Source of the DNA: Actinomycetota bacterium
Lineage (GTDB): Bacteria > Actinomycetota > UBA4738 > HRBIN12
Assembly (NCBI GenBank): GCA_005885035.1
Contig: VAXZ01000008.1
Location: 1 to 37,479 of the forward strand
Direction: 5' to 3'
Length of the DNA stretch: 37,479 nucleotides
The notes under the pieces are model-generated. The model had not been told where the DNA came from. It saw nothing but the letters and a program-made list of their open reading frames with translations, and searched no databases. Of the stretch, positions 31,922-37,479 are shown one piece after another. Position numbers and translations under genes: made by a program. Position 1 is the stretch's first letter. Each line of letters opens with the position of its first letter.

Positions 31922-31927
31922 AGCCTA
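31922..31927 (-). promoter_or_regulatory. -10 hexamer TAGGCT, leaderless promoter of SDR gene
   Basis: On the minus strand TAGGCT ends 6 nt before the ATG at 31915. Its first three bases form the vapC stop codon. Confidence 0.6.
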
Positions 31928-32323
31928 GCGGTCGTGATCGCCCGCCGGGGTACGAGCGGCGAGGCCGGCCATCGCAGCAGCGCGGGACTGCCGAGCGTCG
32001 TAGGAGACGAACGCACCGAGGTCCGGGCGCAAGGAGAGGGCGCTCGCTAGATGGATGGCATCCAGGGTTCGGAGCGACTTGGGTTCGATCCTGGCTGCCT
32101 CCCGCAGGATCGCTTGATCAACCGGAACGAACGCGATCGAACGGAGGACGCGCTCCGCGCGTCGGACAGGACCGCCGACGCGGCGGATCGCCCTCATCAC
32201 CTCCGGATACGCGAGCGCGCTGGAAACGACGTCGGGGTCGGCCGAGACGGCCTCAACGAGGAGGGAAGAACCAGGCTCGCGCACGATGAGCTTCACGATC
32301 GCGGATGAGTCGAGATAGAGCAC
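31925..32323 (-). CDS. vapC: VapC-type PIN-domain toxin
   Basis: 132 aa from GTG 32323, 2 bp after the antitoxin stop. PIN acidic residues are LYLDSSAIVKL (Asp5), SSALAYPEV (Glu41), TLDAIHLASAL (Asp88) and FVSYDARQ (Asp109). The family cleaves tRNA or rRNA in a Mg-dependent way when released from VapB. Longer upstream extension of the same frame is an artefact of GC-rich antisense sequence. The stop overlaps the -10 of the SDR gene. Confidence 0.92.
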   Translation of the reverse strand: MLYLDSSAIVKLIVREPGSSLLVEAVSADPDVVSSALAYPEVMRAIRRVGGPVRRAERVLRSIAFVPVDQAILREAARIEPKSLRTLDAIHLASALSLRPDLGAFVSYDARQSRAAAMAGLAARTPAGDHDR

Positions 32324-32325
32324 GG

Positions 32326-32604
32326 CTAGACGCGGTCTTCGCGTTGAGCCTGGAGGGCTCGGCTCAGCTTCGTCGTCGACCGGCCTTCTGGAGGCAGCAA
32401 CGCGAGCAACTCGCCCTCCGGGGCCACAAGCCTCCCCGCGGAGATCAGACGAGTCAGCGCGCGGTCTGCGGCTGGCAACGGCGACAGGACCGCTACGGGA
32501 CGACCGTGATCGGTGACCTCGAGCCGCTCTCCGCGTTCGACGCGCCGGAGGTACTTGCTCAGGTTCTGTCGAAGCTCGCGCACGCCGACCTGCCGTCCAT
32601 CCAT
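32326..32604 (-). CDS. vapB: VapB/Phd-type antitoxin
   Basis: 92 aa from ATG 32604. An ATG three codons upstream lies within the promoter, so it is unlikely. VGVRELRQNLSKYLRRVERGERLEVTDHGRPVAVLSPLP is the Phd/YefM DNA-binding domain. The C-terminal APEGELLALLPPEGRSTTKLSRALQAQRED is the toxin-neutralising tail. Leaderless: TACCGT ends 7 nt before the ATG. Two copies of TGTGCTAC lie over the promoter and start, the likely autoregulatory operator. Confidence 0.9.
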   Translation of the reverse strand: MDGRQVGVRELRQNLSKYLRRVERGERLEVTDHGRPVAVLSPLPAADRALTRLISAGRLVAPEGELLALLPPEGRSTTKLSRALQAQREDRV

Positions 32605-32622
32605 GTAGCACACGGTAGCACA
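32605..32622 (-). promoter_or_regulatory. vapBC promoter/operator: tandem TGTGCTAC over -10 TACCGT
   Basis: Minus strand: TGTGCTAC, CG, TGTGCTAC (32622-32615 and 32612-32605), repeated with a 10-bp period, one helical turn. The -10 TACCGT (32617-32612) spans the two copies and the ATG follows directly. Phd/VapB proteins commonly repress by binding at the promoter, so this is a candidate operator. Confidence 0.6.
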
Positions 32623-32658
32623 ACCTATCCCTGAGCGAGATCATCCCGGGAAGAGCCG

Positions 32659-33678
32659 TCACTCGACGTCGATGAGGACCTTGCCGACGGCGTTGGTCTC
32701 GACGGCCGCGTGCGCGTCGGCGGTGCGTTCGAGCGGGAACCGGTGCAACGGCAACCCGGCCTCGGCACCGACCCGGAGCGCGCCGACCGCCATGGCATCC
32801 TGCACGTCGCGGATCGCCTGCTCCTTGGCCGTCGCCGGCATCGTGTAGACCAGGACGACCTGGAAGCGGGTGTTGGTCGTCATCGCCGGATCGATCGCGA
32901 TCGTGAGATCGTCGCGCTCGCTCGCGTAGATCGCCACCGTCCCGTTGCGCGCGATGACCGCCTGGTTCAGTCTCGCGTTCGAGACGGGAGCCACCTCCAC
33001 GATGAGGTCGACACCGTCGGGGGCTGCGGCACGAACAGCTTGCTCCGTGTCCTGCGTCCGGTAGTTCACGACGTGGTGCGCGCCAGCGGCCGCGGCCAGA
33101 CCCTCCTTCTCCGGCGTGCTCACGGTCGTGATCACCATGGCGCCGGACCACACGGCGAGCTCGATCGCGGCGTGGCCGACCGCTCCCGCGCCCCCCGCGA
33201 CCAACACGGTCTGTCCGTCGAGCTCGTGCGGACCGAGCTGAGCCGGGCCATCGACGCCGACCGTGAGGCATCGGTGCGCGGTGAGGGCGGGGATGCCGAT
33301 GCTCGCGCCGAGGTCGAACGACGCGCCCTCGGACAGCGGGACCGCTTGCGCCGTGGGCAGAGCCACCAACTCCTGCGCGCTACCGTTCGGCCGGTGCCGG
33401 GCAGCTTCCCAGAGCCAGACGCGCTCCCCTACCCGACCGCGGTCGACGCCGTCCCCCACCGCCACGATCGTGCCCGCTCCGTCCATGTTCGGGACCACCT
33501 CGGGGAACGCGAGCGGCTTCCCGGGACCGTCGCCCCGACGCGCCTTCCAATCGGTGGGATTGACTCCCGACACCGCGACACGGACGAGAACCTCGTCCGG
33601 ACCCGGCGTCGGCTCCGGTCGCTCGACGAGCTTCAGCACGTCGGGGCCGCCGGTCTCGGTGTACACGATCGCTCTCAT
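32659..33678 (-). CDS. Zinc-independent MDR oxidoreductase (NADPH:quinone reductase-like)
   Basis: 339 aa. MRAIVYTETGGPDVLKLVERPEP is the usual QOR start; VLVRVAVSGVNPTDWKARRG, NMDGAGTIVAVGDGVDR and GQTVLVAGGAGAVGHAAIELAVWSGA (NADP fold) follow. The structural and catalytic Cys/His zinc ligands of alcohol dehydrogenases are absent. The protein ends FPLERTADAHAAVETNAVGKVLIDVE. It probably reduces quinones or enones with NADPH in the cytosol. A TACCAT hexamer 8 nt before the ATG suggests leaderless expression. Confidence 0.9.
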   Translation of the reverse strand: MRAIVYTETGGPDVLKLVERPEPTPGPDEVLVRVAVSGVNPTDWKARRGDGPGKPLAFPEVVPNMDGAGTIVAVGDGVDRGRVGERVWLWEAARHRPNGSAQELVALPTAQAVPLSEGASFDLGASIGIPALTAHRCLTVGVDGPAQLGPHELDGQTVLVAGGAGAVGHAAIELAVWSGAMVITTVSTPEKEGLAAAAGAHHVVNYRTQDTEQAVRAAAPDGVDLIVEVAPVSNARLNQAVIARNGTVAIYASERDDLTIAIDPAMTTNTRFQVVLVYTMPATAKEQAIRDVQDAMAVGALRVGAEAGLPLHRFPLERTADAHAAVETNAVGKVLIDVE

Positions 33679-33686
33679 CGGGGCCG

Positions 33687-33692
33687 ATGGTA
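33687..33692 (-). promoter_or_regulatory. -10 hexamer TACCAT before MDR oxidoreductase
   Basis: On the minus strand TACCAT ends 8 nt before the ATG at 33678. On the plus strand the overlapping TAGCGT at 33691 may serve the divergent 85-aa gene. Confidence 0.5.
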
Positions 33693-33725
33693 GCGTGGGC
33701 CGGGTCGACCGAATGGACGGGAACG

Positions 33726-33983
33726 ATGGGCGACGACCGGCGCGCGGATGACGAACGGCTCCTGGCCCGGGCCGAGGAGGCTCTGACCGAGATCAAGGTG
33801 TCGCAGGGACTCTCGGAACCGCATGCCGCGGTCCTGGCGGCGCTCCGGATCCGCCTGAAGGGCGATCAGGGGAAGAGCCTCGAGGACCTGCTGGCCGCGG
33901 CCGAAGACGAGGGCCCGAAGCTCGACGATCTTCTGTCGAAGGGCGAGAAACCGAAGCGCTCGCTCGACGACCTCCTCGGGTAG
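33726..33983 (+). CDS. Small acidic helical hypothetical protein
   Basis: 85 aa from ATG 33726 (an upstream in-frame ATG at 33687 would place the start at the promoter). RADDERLLARAEEALTEIK and PHAAVLAALRIRLKGDQG are helices. The second half has three similar short blocks, SLEDLLAAAEDE, KLDDLLSKGEK and RSLDDLLG, an internal repeat of a '[SK]L-[ED]-DLL' motif. No family recognised. Confidence 0.7.
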   Translation: MGDDRRADDERLLARAEEALTEIKVSQGLSEPHAAVLAALRIRLKGDQGKSLEDLLAAAEDEGPKLDDLLSKGEKPKRSLDDLLG

Positions 33984-34024
33984 AGGCTCGTTCGGCGATG
34001 TCGATCCCCGAGATAGACCGACAT

Positions 34025-34040
34025 TGGTTCCGATGAACCA
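34025..34040. repeat. Inverted repeat TGGTTC-N4-GAACCA
   Basis: Perfect 6-bp arms separated by CGAT in the otherwise gene-free 33984-34109 stretch, upstream of a TAGCGT hexamer and the 20-codon ORF. The form and position suit a dimeric-regulator operator. Confidence 0.35.
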
Positions 34041-34109
34041 TAGGCCTCTCGTCGGGGCAGGTGTAGCGTCCAGGATTCCATGAAGTCGCCAAAGAGAGGA
34101 GGAGACACG

Positions 34110-34172
34110 ATGACGCCGATGTTCACGTTCGTGAACCGGGCCGTGTCCCCCTCGCTCGGGATCGCGGCCTAG
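34110..34172 (+). CDS. 20-codon ORF (MTPMFTFVNRAVS...) with strong Shine-Dalgarno
   Basis: ATG with GAGAGGAGG 7 nt upstream, one of the best ribosome-binding sites in the window. The product is a 20-residue mixed hydrophobic peptide ending in GIAA. It sits in a 375-bp interval between a hypothetical gene and a class III cyclase. No family is known. It may be a leader peptide or a small functional protein. The rest of the interval shows no coding bias, only the inverted repeat and a hairpin. Confidence 0.4.
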   Translation: MTPMFTFVNRAVSPSLGIAA

Positions 34173-34323
34173 CCCCTTCCTTCGCGGCTGATCACGTCCA
34201 CGAAAGACCCTCCATCCTCAGCCTCGAGGGCGGGCGACGCATCCTTCGCACCGAAAGGTATCTCGTGACGTTCCTCGATCCCTTCGTTTCGATCCAGAGC
34301 CCCGAAGTCCGGAACACCCGGAG

Positions 34324-34340
34324 CCCCGCTTCTTGCGGGG
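34324..34340 (+). other. Hairpin just upstream of cyclase Shine-Dalgarno
   Basis: CCCCGC-TTCTT-GCGGGG, immediately followed by AGGAAGAGACGG and the cyclase ATG at 34359. Position suggests a translational control element, or the terminator of the 20-codon ORF. Confidence 0.4.
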
Positions 34341-34358
34341 AGGAAGAGACGGTCCGAC

Positions 34359-34973
34359 ATGGACCTGCAAGAGCGGTTGACATCGCTACGGAGCCGCGAG
34401 ACCGACAGGTCTCGGGTTCTCGTCACGCTGCTCTTCACCGATCTGATCGGGTCCACGGAGCGGGCCGTCGCGTTGGGAGACCGGCGGTGGCAGGGATTGC
34501 TGGAGCGCCATCACGGTACCGTTCGGGCGCTGCTCGATCGCTTCGGCGGATGCGAAGTCGACACCGCCGGGGACGGCTTCCTCGCGACGTTCAGCACGGC
34601 GTCGCATGCGGTGGGATGCGGCTTCGAGCTCACGAGGTCGCTGTCTTGGCTCGGGCTCGACGCTCGGGTCGGGGTGCACACCGGGGAAGTTGAGCGCTTC
34701 GGCCCGAAGTACAGCGGCCTTGCCGTCCACGTCGCGGCCCGGGTCGTTGGACTGGCCGGCCCTCGCGAGGTCCTGGTCACTGAGACGGTGAAAGGCGTCG
34801 TGGCGGGCGCCGGGCTCCGGTTCACCAGCCGAGGCAGTCACTCGCTGAAGGGGCTACCCGGGGTCTGGCCGCTCTTCGCGGCGGTCGGACCGGAGCCGGT
34901 CGCACTGGGGACGCACGCTCCACGCCACCGGAACACCCGGCCTCGCCGTCGGGTCGCCCGGCTGGACGCCTGA
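34359..34973 (+). CDS. Stand-alone class III adenylate/guanylate cyclase
   Basis: 204 aa, ATG with Shine-Dalgarno AGGAAGAG. LVTLLFTDLIGSTERAVALGD holds the first metal Asp28, and EVDTAGDGFLATF the second, Asp72. RVGVHTGEVE, then GLAVHVAARVVGLAGPREVLVT, places His where adenylate cyclases usually have the transition-state Asn; the Arg is kept. The RGSHSLKGLPGVWPLF end is typical of cyclase domains fused to AAA or LuxR proteins; here it stands alone with a basic tail. It would make cAMP or a related cyclic nucleotide. A shared terminator hairpin follows. Confidence 0.88.
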   Translation: MDLQERLTSLRSRETDRSRVLVTLLFTDLIGSTERAVALGDRRWQGLLERHHGTVRALLDRFGGCEVDTAGDGFLATFSTASHAVGCGFELTRSLSWLGLDARVGVHTGEVERFGPKYSGLAVHVAARVVGLAGPREVLVTETVKGVVAGAGLRFTSRGSHSLKGLPGVWPLFAAVGPEPVALGTHAPRHRNTRPRRRVARLDA

Positions 34974-35003
34974 AACCGTGGGCGAAGCCGAGCCCGCTGA
35001 AGG

Positions 35004-35036
35004 GATGAGCCCCCGCCGGACCGGCGGGGGCTCATC
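35004..35036. terminator. Bidirectional 16-bp inverted repeat between convergent genes
   Basis: GATGAGCCCCCGCCGG and CCGGCGGGGGCTCATC are perfect complements with a single A between them (about 14 bp plus a GGACC loop in practice). It lies between the cyclase stop (34973) and the minus-strand gene end (35051). Its left arm is identical to that at 16576. Confidence 0.75.
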
Positions 35037-35050
35037 GCTGGTCGCGCGGC

Positions 35051-36211
35051 TCAGAGCTGCGCGTAAAGGTCGTAGTTCGCCTCCACCTTGGGGATGTCGT
35101 TGACGACGTACGCGCCGCCCGCGCAACCCCGGCACCACATCGAGGCGTTGATAGCGCGCGCGGTGCTCATCGGATCTGCGCAGGCGCCGAGCTCCGACAG
35201 GATCGCCCCGTACCCCAGCCCCGCTCCGTTGACGAGGGTGTAGCGCGTCGCCTGCAGTCCCTGGTCCAACGAGACGTAGTTCTGCACGCCGACGGAGTTG
35301 AACTCGGTCGACCCCAGCATCGCCAGCGTGTCCGCCAGCGGGTTCCATCCCGCCTGCGTGAACTCGGAGTACTGCCAGGCAACCAGCGTGATCAGGTTCG
35401 ATCGGCACTCGGGCGCGCTCACGGCCCGCAGGAACAGCCCGGCCCACGCCCCGTACGCCACATGGCCGGGCCCTTGGAAGGCGGTGCCGACGACCGCCAG
35501 CGCTTCGGCCCGGAGCTGCTTGTGGAGCTTGGCGATCAGGCCGACGATCTCGGTCTTCGTCCGCTCCAGGTCCCCCAGCACCGCCTGCTGCCGCGCGATC
35601 GCTTGCGCCTTGGACGCACGTTCGGTGGTGAGCTGCGCCATCAGCTGCACCTGCTGCGAGCGCAGCTCGTTCAGATCGGCGGTCTTGAACGCGAGCTCCG
35701 CCTTGACGTTCGAAACGTGCGTCGCCAGATCCACGTTCGACTGCGCAACGATCTGACCGGCCGTGAGGAGGTCGCCGAGATCACCCATCGACGATGAAGC
35801 GAGGAGCGGCCCGAGCAGGGCCTCCTGCGTATTGCCCGCCCCCTGCATGAAGAGCGCGCGAGCCATCGTGTTGAGCTTCGTCTGCAAGCGGTCGGCTTGC
35901 GCGGCCGCGCTGGCGAGGTCGTGGCCCGTCGCCGTCAGCGCGGCATCGATCTGGGCCACCCGGCTCGTCGCGTCGCTGATCCGGGCTTCGAGCGCGGACA
36001 GTTGGTCTTGGAGCGTCTGCGCTTGCGCCTCCTGGAAGCCGATCTGGCCGGTCAGTGCCGTCAAACGGCCCTTGGCGGCATCGAGCTTCGACCGGGTGGA
36101 GGCGGTGGAGCCCCCCATCGAGCTCGCCAGCAGCGCGAACGCGGAAGCCAACGCGACCAGAGCCCGGGCGAGCCGCCGCGCGGATGCAGAGCCATCGGGG
36201 ATGGGAGGCAT
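35051..36211 (-). CDS. Exported coiled-coil protein with lysozyme-like C-terminal domain
   Basis: 386 aa from ATG 36211 (upstream in-frame residues lack signal features). An N-terminal signal or anchor, RALVALASAFALLASSMG, is followed by two long coiled coils (about 45-235: RLTALTGQIGFQEAQAQTLQ, then ELRSQQVQLMAQLTTERASK). This is the layout of EnvC/CwlO/PcsB-type hydrolase activators. The C-terminal 130 residues (WQYSEFTQAGWNPLADTLAML, STEFNSVGVQNYVS, TYxLVNGAGLGYGAIL, NASMWCRGCAGG) resemble an actinobacterial murein-hydrolase-like domain. Four Cys could form disulfides. It is probably a secreted cell-wall remodelling factor. Divergent from the hydrolase-cyclase gene. Confidence 0.75.
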   Translation of the reverse strand: MPPIPDGSASARRLARALVALASAFALLASSMGGSTASTRSKLDAAKGRLTALTGQIGFQEAQAQTLQDQLSALEARISDATSRVAQIDAALTATGHDLASAAAQADRLQTKLNTMARALFMQGAGNTQEALLGPLLASSSMGDLGDLLTAGQIVAQSNVDLATHVSNVKAELAFKTADLNELRSQQVQLMAQLTTERASKAQAIARQQAVLGDLERTKTEIVGLIAKLHKQLRAEALAVVGTAFQGPGHVAYGAWAGLFLRAVSAPECRSNLITLVAWQYSEFTQAGWNPLADTLAMLGSTEFNSVGVQNYVSLDQGLQATRYTLVNGAGLGYGAILSELGACADPMSTARAINASMWCRGCAGGAYVVNDIPKVEANYDLYAQL

Positions 36212-36308
36212 GCGGGTAGGGAGCAACCTACCGCCGCGACCGTCCCAAGACCAGTGGCCCGGCCGGGGCCGGTTGCGGCCCAGACGCCAGAGAATCGAAG
36301 ATGCGGCC

Positions 36309-37283
36309 GTGCAGATCCCCGACACCCGCTACGCGAAGGCGCCCGACGGAACCTCGATCGCGTGTCAAGTGATCGGCGACGGACCGGTCGACCTCGTCTA
36401 CGCGAGCGGTATCTGGTCGAACGTGGAGCTCATGTGGGAGGAGCCCACGTGGGCCCACTTCCTGGAGCGTCTGGCGAAGTTCTCGCGACTGATCCTGTTC
36501 GACTTGCGGGGCGTGGGGCTCTCCGACCGCGGACCGGAGCCGCCGGTGCTCGAGCTGCAGCGCGACGACGTCGGCGCGGTGATGGACGCCGCCGGATCGG
36601 CGGACGCGATCGTGTTCGGTGGAGCTCGGGCGGCGACGATGGCGACGCTCTTCGCGGCGACCCATCCGGACCGGACCAAGGCGCTCGTGCTGTACGCGCC
36701 GGTCGCGAAGACGGTCTCGACCCCGGATTTCCCGTACGGCAAGACCCCCGAAGAACAGCGGGTGTTCTTCGAACGGTTCGTCCGCGAGGTTGGGACCGGG
36801 CAGAACCTGGCGCTGCAGGCGCCGTCGGTCGCTTCCGACGAGCGCTTCGTCAGGTGGTGGGCCCGCTTCGAGCGGCTCGTCGCGAGCCCGAGCGCCTTCG
36901 AGGAGCTCGGGCGGATCTTCACGGACGTGGACGTCCGCGACGTCCTGCCGGCGACCCACGTCCCCACCCTGGTGATCCACCGGAAGGACGATGCGATCGT
37001 CCTGGAGCGACAAGCCCGTTACACGGCAGACCAGATCCAGGGCGCGATGTACGTCCAGTTCCCGGGTCGGGATCATCTGCCGTTCGTCGGAGACGCGGAC
37101 GCGATCGTCGATGAGGTGGAGCGGTTCGTGACCGGCAGGAGGCCATCCGGGAGACCGACAAGGTGCTCGCGACGATCCTGTTCACCGACATCGTCGCGTC
37201 GACCAAGCGACAGGCGGAGCTTGGCGACCGGGGATGGAAGCAGCTCGTCGAGCGGCATCACGCGATCGTTCGCGATCTCCTGA
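36309..37283 (+). CDS. Alpha/beta-hydrolase-fold sensor domain without nucleophile Ser (frameshifted before cyclase)
   Basis: GTG start (VQIPDTRYAKAPDGTSIACQV), the usual opening of hydrolase-cyclase fusions. RLILFDLRGVGLSDRG is the oxyanion-side motif. The nucleophile elbow normally reads GVSEGG, but here it is GGARAAT, with Ala106 in place of Ser. HRKDDAIV and GRDHLPFVGD retain the Asp and His. Real homology ends at about 37139 (ERFVTGR). A -1 shift there continues directly into a cyclase domain, while this frame runs on as shadow to 37283. The domain is probably a ligand-sensing pseudo-hydrolase. Confidence 0.8.
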   Translation: MQIPDTRYAKAPDGTSIACQVIGDGPVDLVYASGIWSNVELMWEEPTWAHFLERLAKFSRLILFDLRGVGLSDRGPEPPVLELQRDDVGAVMDAAGSADAIVFGGARAATMATLFAATHPDRTKALVLYAPVAKTVSTPDFPYGKTPEEQRVFFERFVREVGTGQNLALQAPSVASDERFVRWWARFERLVASPSAFEELGRIFTDVDVRDVLPATHVPTLVIHRKDDAIVLERQARYTADQIQGAMYVQFPGRDHLPFVGDADAIVDEVERFVTGRRPSGRPTRCSRRSCSPTSSRRPSDRRSLATGDGSSSSSGITRSFAIS

Positions 37284-37479
37284 AGCAGTACCGAGGCGAG
37301 GAGCAGGACACGGCGGGTGACGGCTTCTACGTCCGTTTCGACGGCCCGGCGCGAGCGATCCGGTGCGCCAAGGACATCGTCGAGACGGTCCGTCCGCTCG
37401 GGATCGAGATCCGGGCAGGCCTCCACACCGGCGACTGCGAGATCGTCGACGGGAAGTGCAGTGGTCTGTCCGTCTCGAT
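37139..37479 (+). CDS. Class III cyclase domain (continuation by -1 frame, 3' truncated by window)
   Basis: Starting at 37139 the frame reads EAIRETDKVLATILFTDIVAST, with the first metal Asp in FTDIV. Then come RGWKQLVERHHAIVRDLLKQ, EQDTAGDGFYVRFDGPARAI with the second Asp, and IRAGLHTGDCEIVDGKCSG. It is open to the last base of the window. In family members this domain follows the hydrolase domain in one chain (TG..READR.LATVLFTDIV). Here removing the extra phase (AGGAGG read as AGG-GAG) rejoins them. Alternatives are a separate gene starting near GTG 37163, a programmed -1 frameshift, or a base error. Confidence 0.8.

Noticed and set aside
32324-33271. Upstream extension of the vapC frame to more than 400 codons
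   Set aside because: It overlaps vapB and the MDR gene; the PIN domain starts at GTG 32323 right after the antitoxin stop.
34265-34358. GTG with AAAGG upstream at 34265 as a possible gene start
   Set aside because: The frame soon enters the cyclase gene out of phase and becomes Arg-rich shadow; codon bias is absent before that.
34169-34456. Minus-strand 95-codon frame in the gap before the cyclase
   Set aside because: Third positions lack the G/C bias of real genes in this window and the frame runs antisense into the cyclase start.
1-37479. CRISPR array, insertion sequence, integrase or attachment site
   Set aside because: No regularly spaced repeats, transposase or integrase motifs, or flanking direct repeats were seen on either strand.

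Overview
The window is high-GC DNA with strongly G/C-biased third codon positions, short intergenic gaps and many overlapping start/stop codons. Gene content (Dyp-type peroxidase, Si-specific transhydrogenase, mycothiol-type DinB protein, alpha/beta-hydrolase-linked class III cyclases, DUF429, TIGR03118, vapBC) fits an uncultured, probably deep-branching Actinomycetota bacterium, but no rRNA or other phylogenetic marker is present, so this is inference. Many genes have a TANNNT-type -10 hexamer only 6-11 nt before an ATG or GTG. That implies largely leaderless transcription, which suits the same assignment. I see no tRNA, rRNA, CRISPR array, insertion sequence or prophage. The window is chromosomal housekeeping and accessory sequence.

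Layout. 1-2686 (+): reverse trans-sulfuration operon (cystathionine beta-synthase, a DUF429 nuclease-fold protein, a cystathionine gamma-synthase/lyase). 2694-4402 (-): CoA-directed Nudix hydrolase, a CoA-binding protein with an internal deletion, a 54-aa protein and a glyoxalase-like protein. 4480-6835 (+): M20 peptidase and a receiver-like membrane protein. 6843-10034: ArfB, a TMEM175-like channel, an acidic hypothetical protein, DUF72 and a coiled-coil protein. 10222-15016 (+): SGNH hydrolase, Dyp peroxidase, a helical protein, an orphan NuoF-like flavoprotein and a DinB-fold protein. 15000-18477 (-): a decayed secreted-protein gene, a CGNR-like zinc protein, a TIGR03118 propeller and a membrane protein. 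18559-25019 (mostly +): SQR-like flavoprotein, small membrane protein, SRPBCC protein, frameshifted cNMP-binding protein (-), HhH-GPD-like protein, M20 peptidase, EamA transporter, SthA. 25036-29107: VOC protein, small anchored protein, Tat-exported phosphoesterase, DoxX, RibD/DHFR-like and DUF1801 proteins. 29140-29400 (-): an unexplained structured unit with a 13-codon mini-ORF. 29482-33678: PLP decarboxylase, SDR epimerase, vapBC and an MDR oxidoreductase. 33726-37479: hypothetical protein, a 20-codon ORF, a class III cyclase, a coiled-coil murein-hydrolase-like protein, and a hydrolase-cyclase split by a -1 frameshift at the window edge.

Two class III cyclases and a cNMP-binding protein suggest cyclic-nucleotide signalling, but one cyclase and the binding protein carry single-base frameshifts. 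At least five loci in the window look damaged (CoA-binding, secreted protein, SQR-like, cNMP-binding, hydrolase-cyclase). Either pseudogenes accumulate here or the assembly has indel errors.
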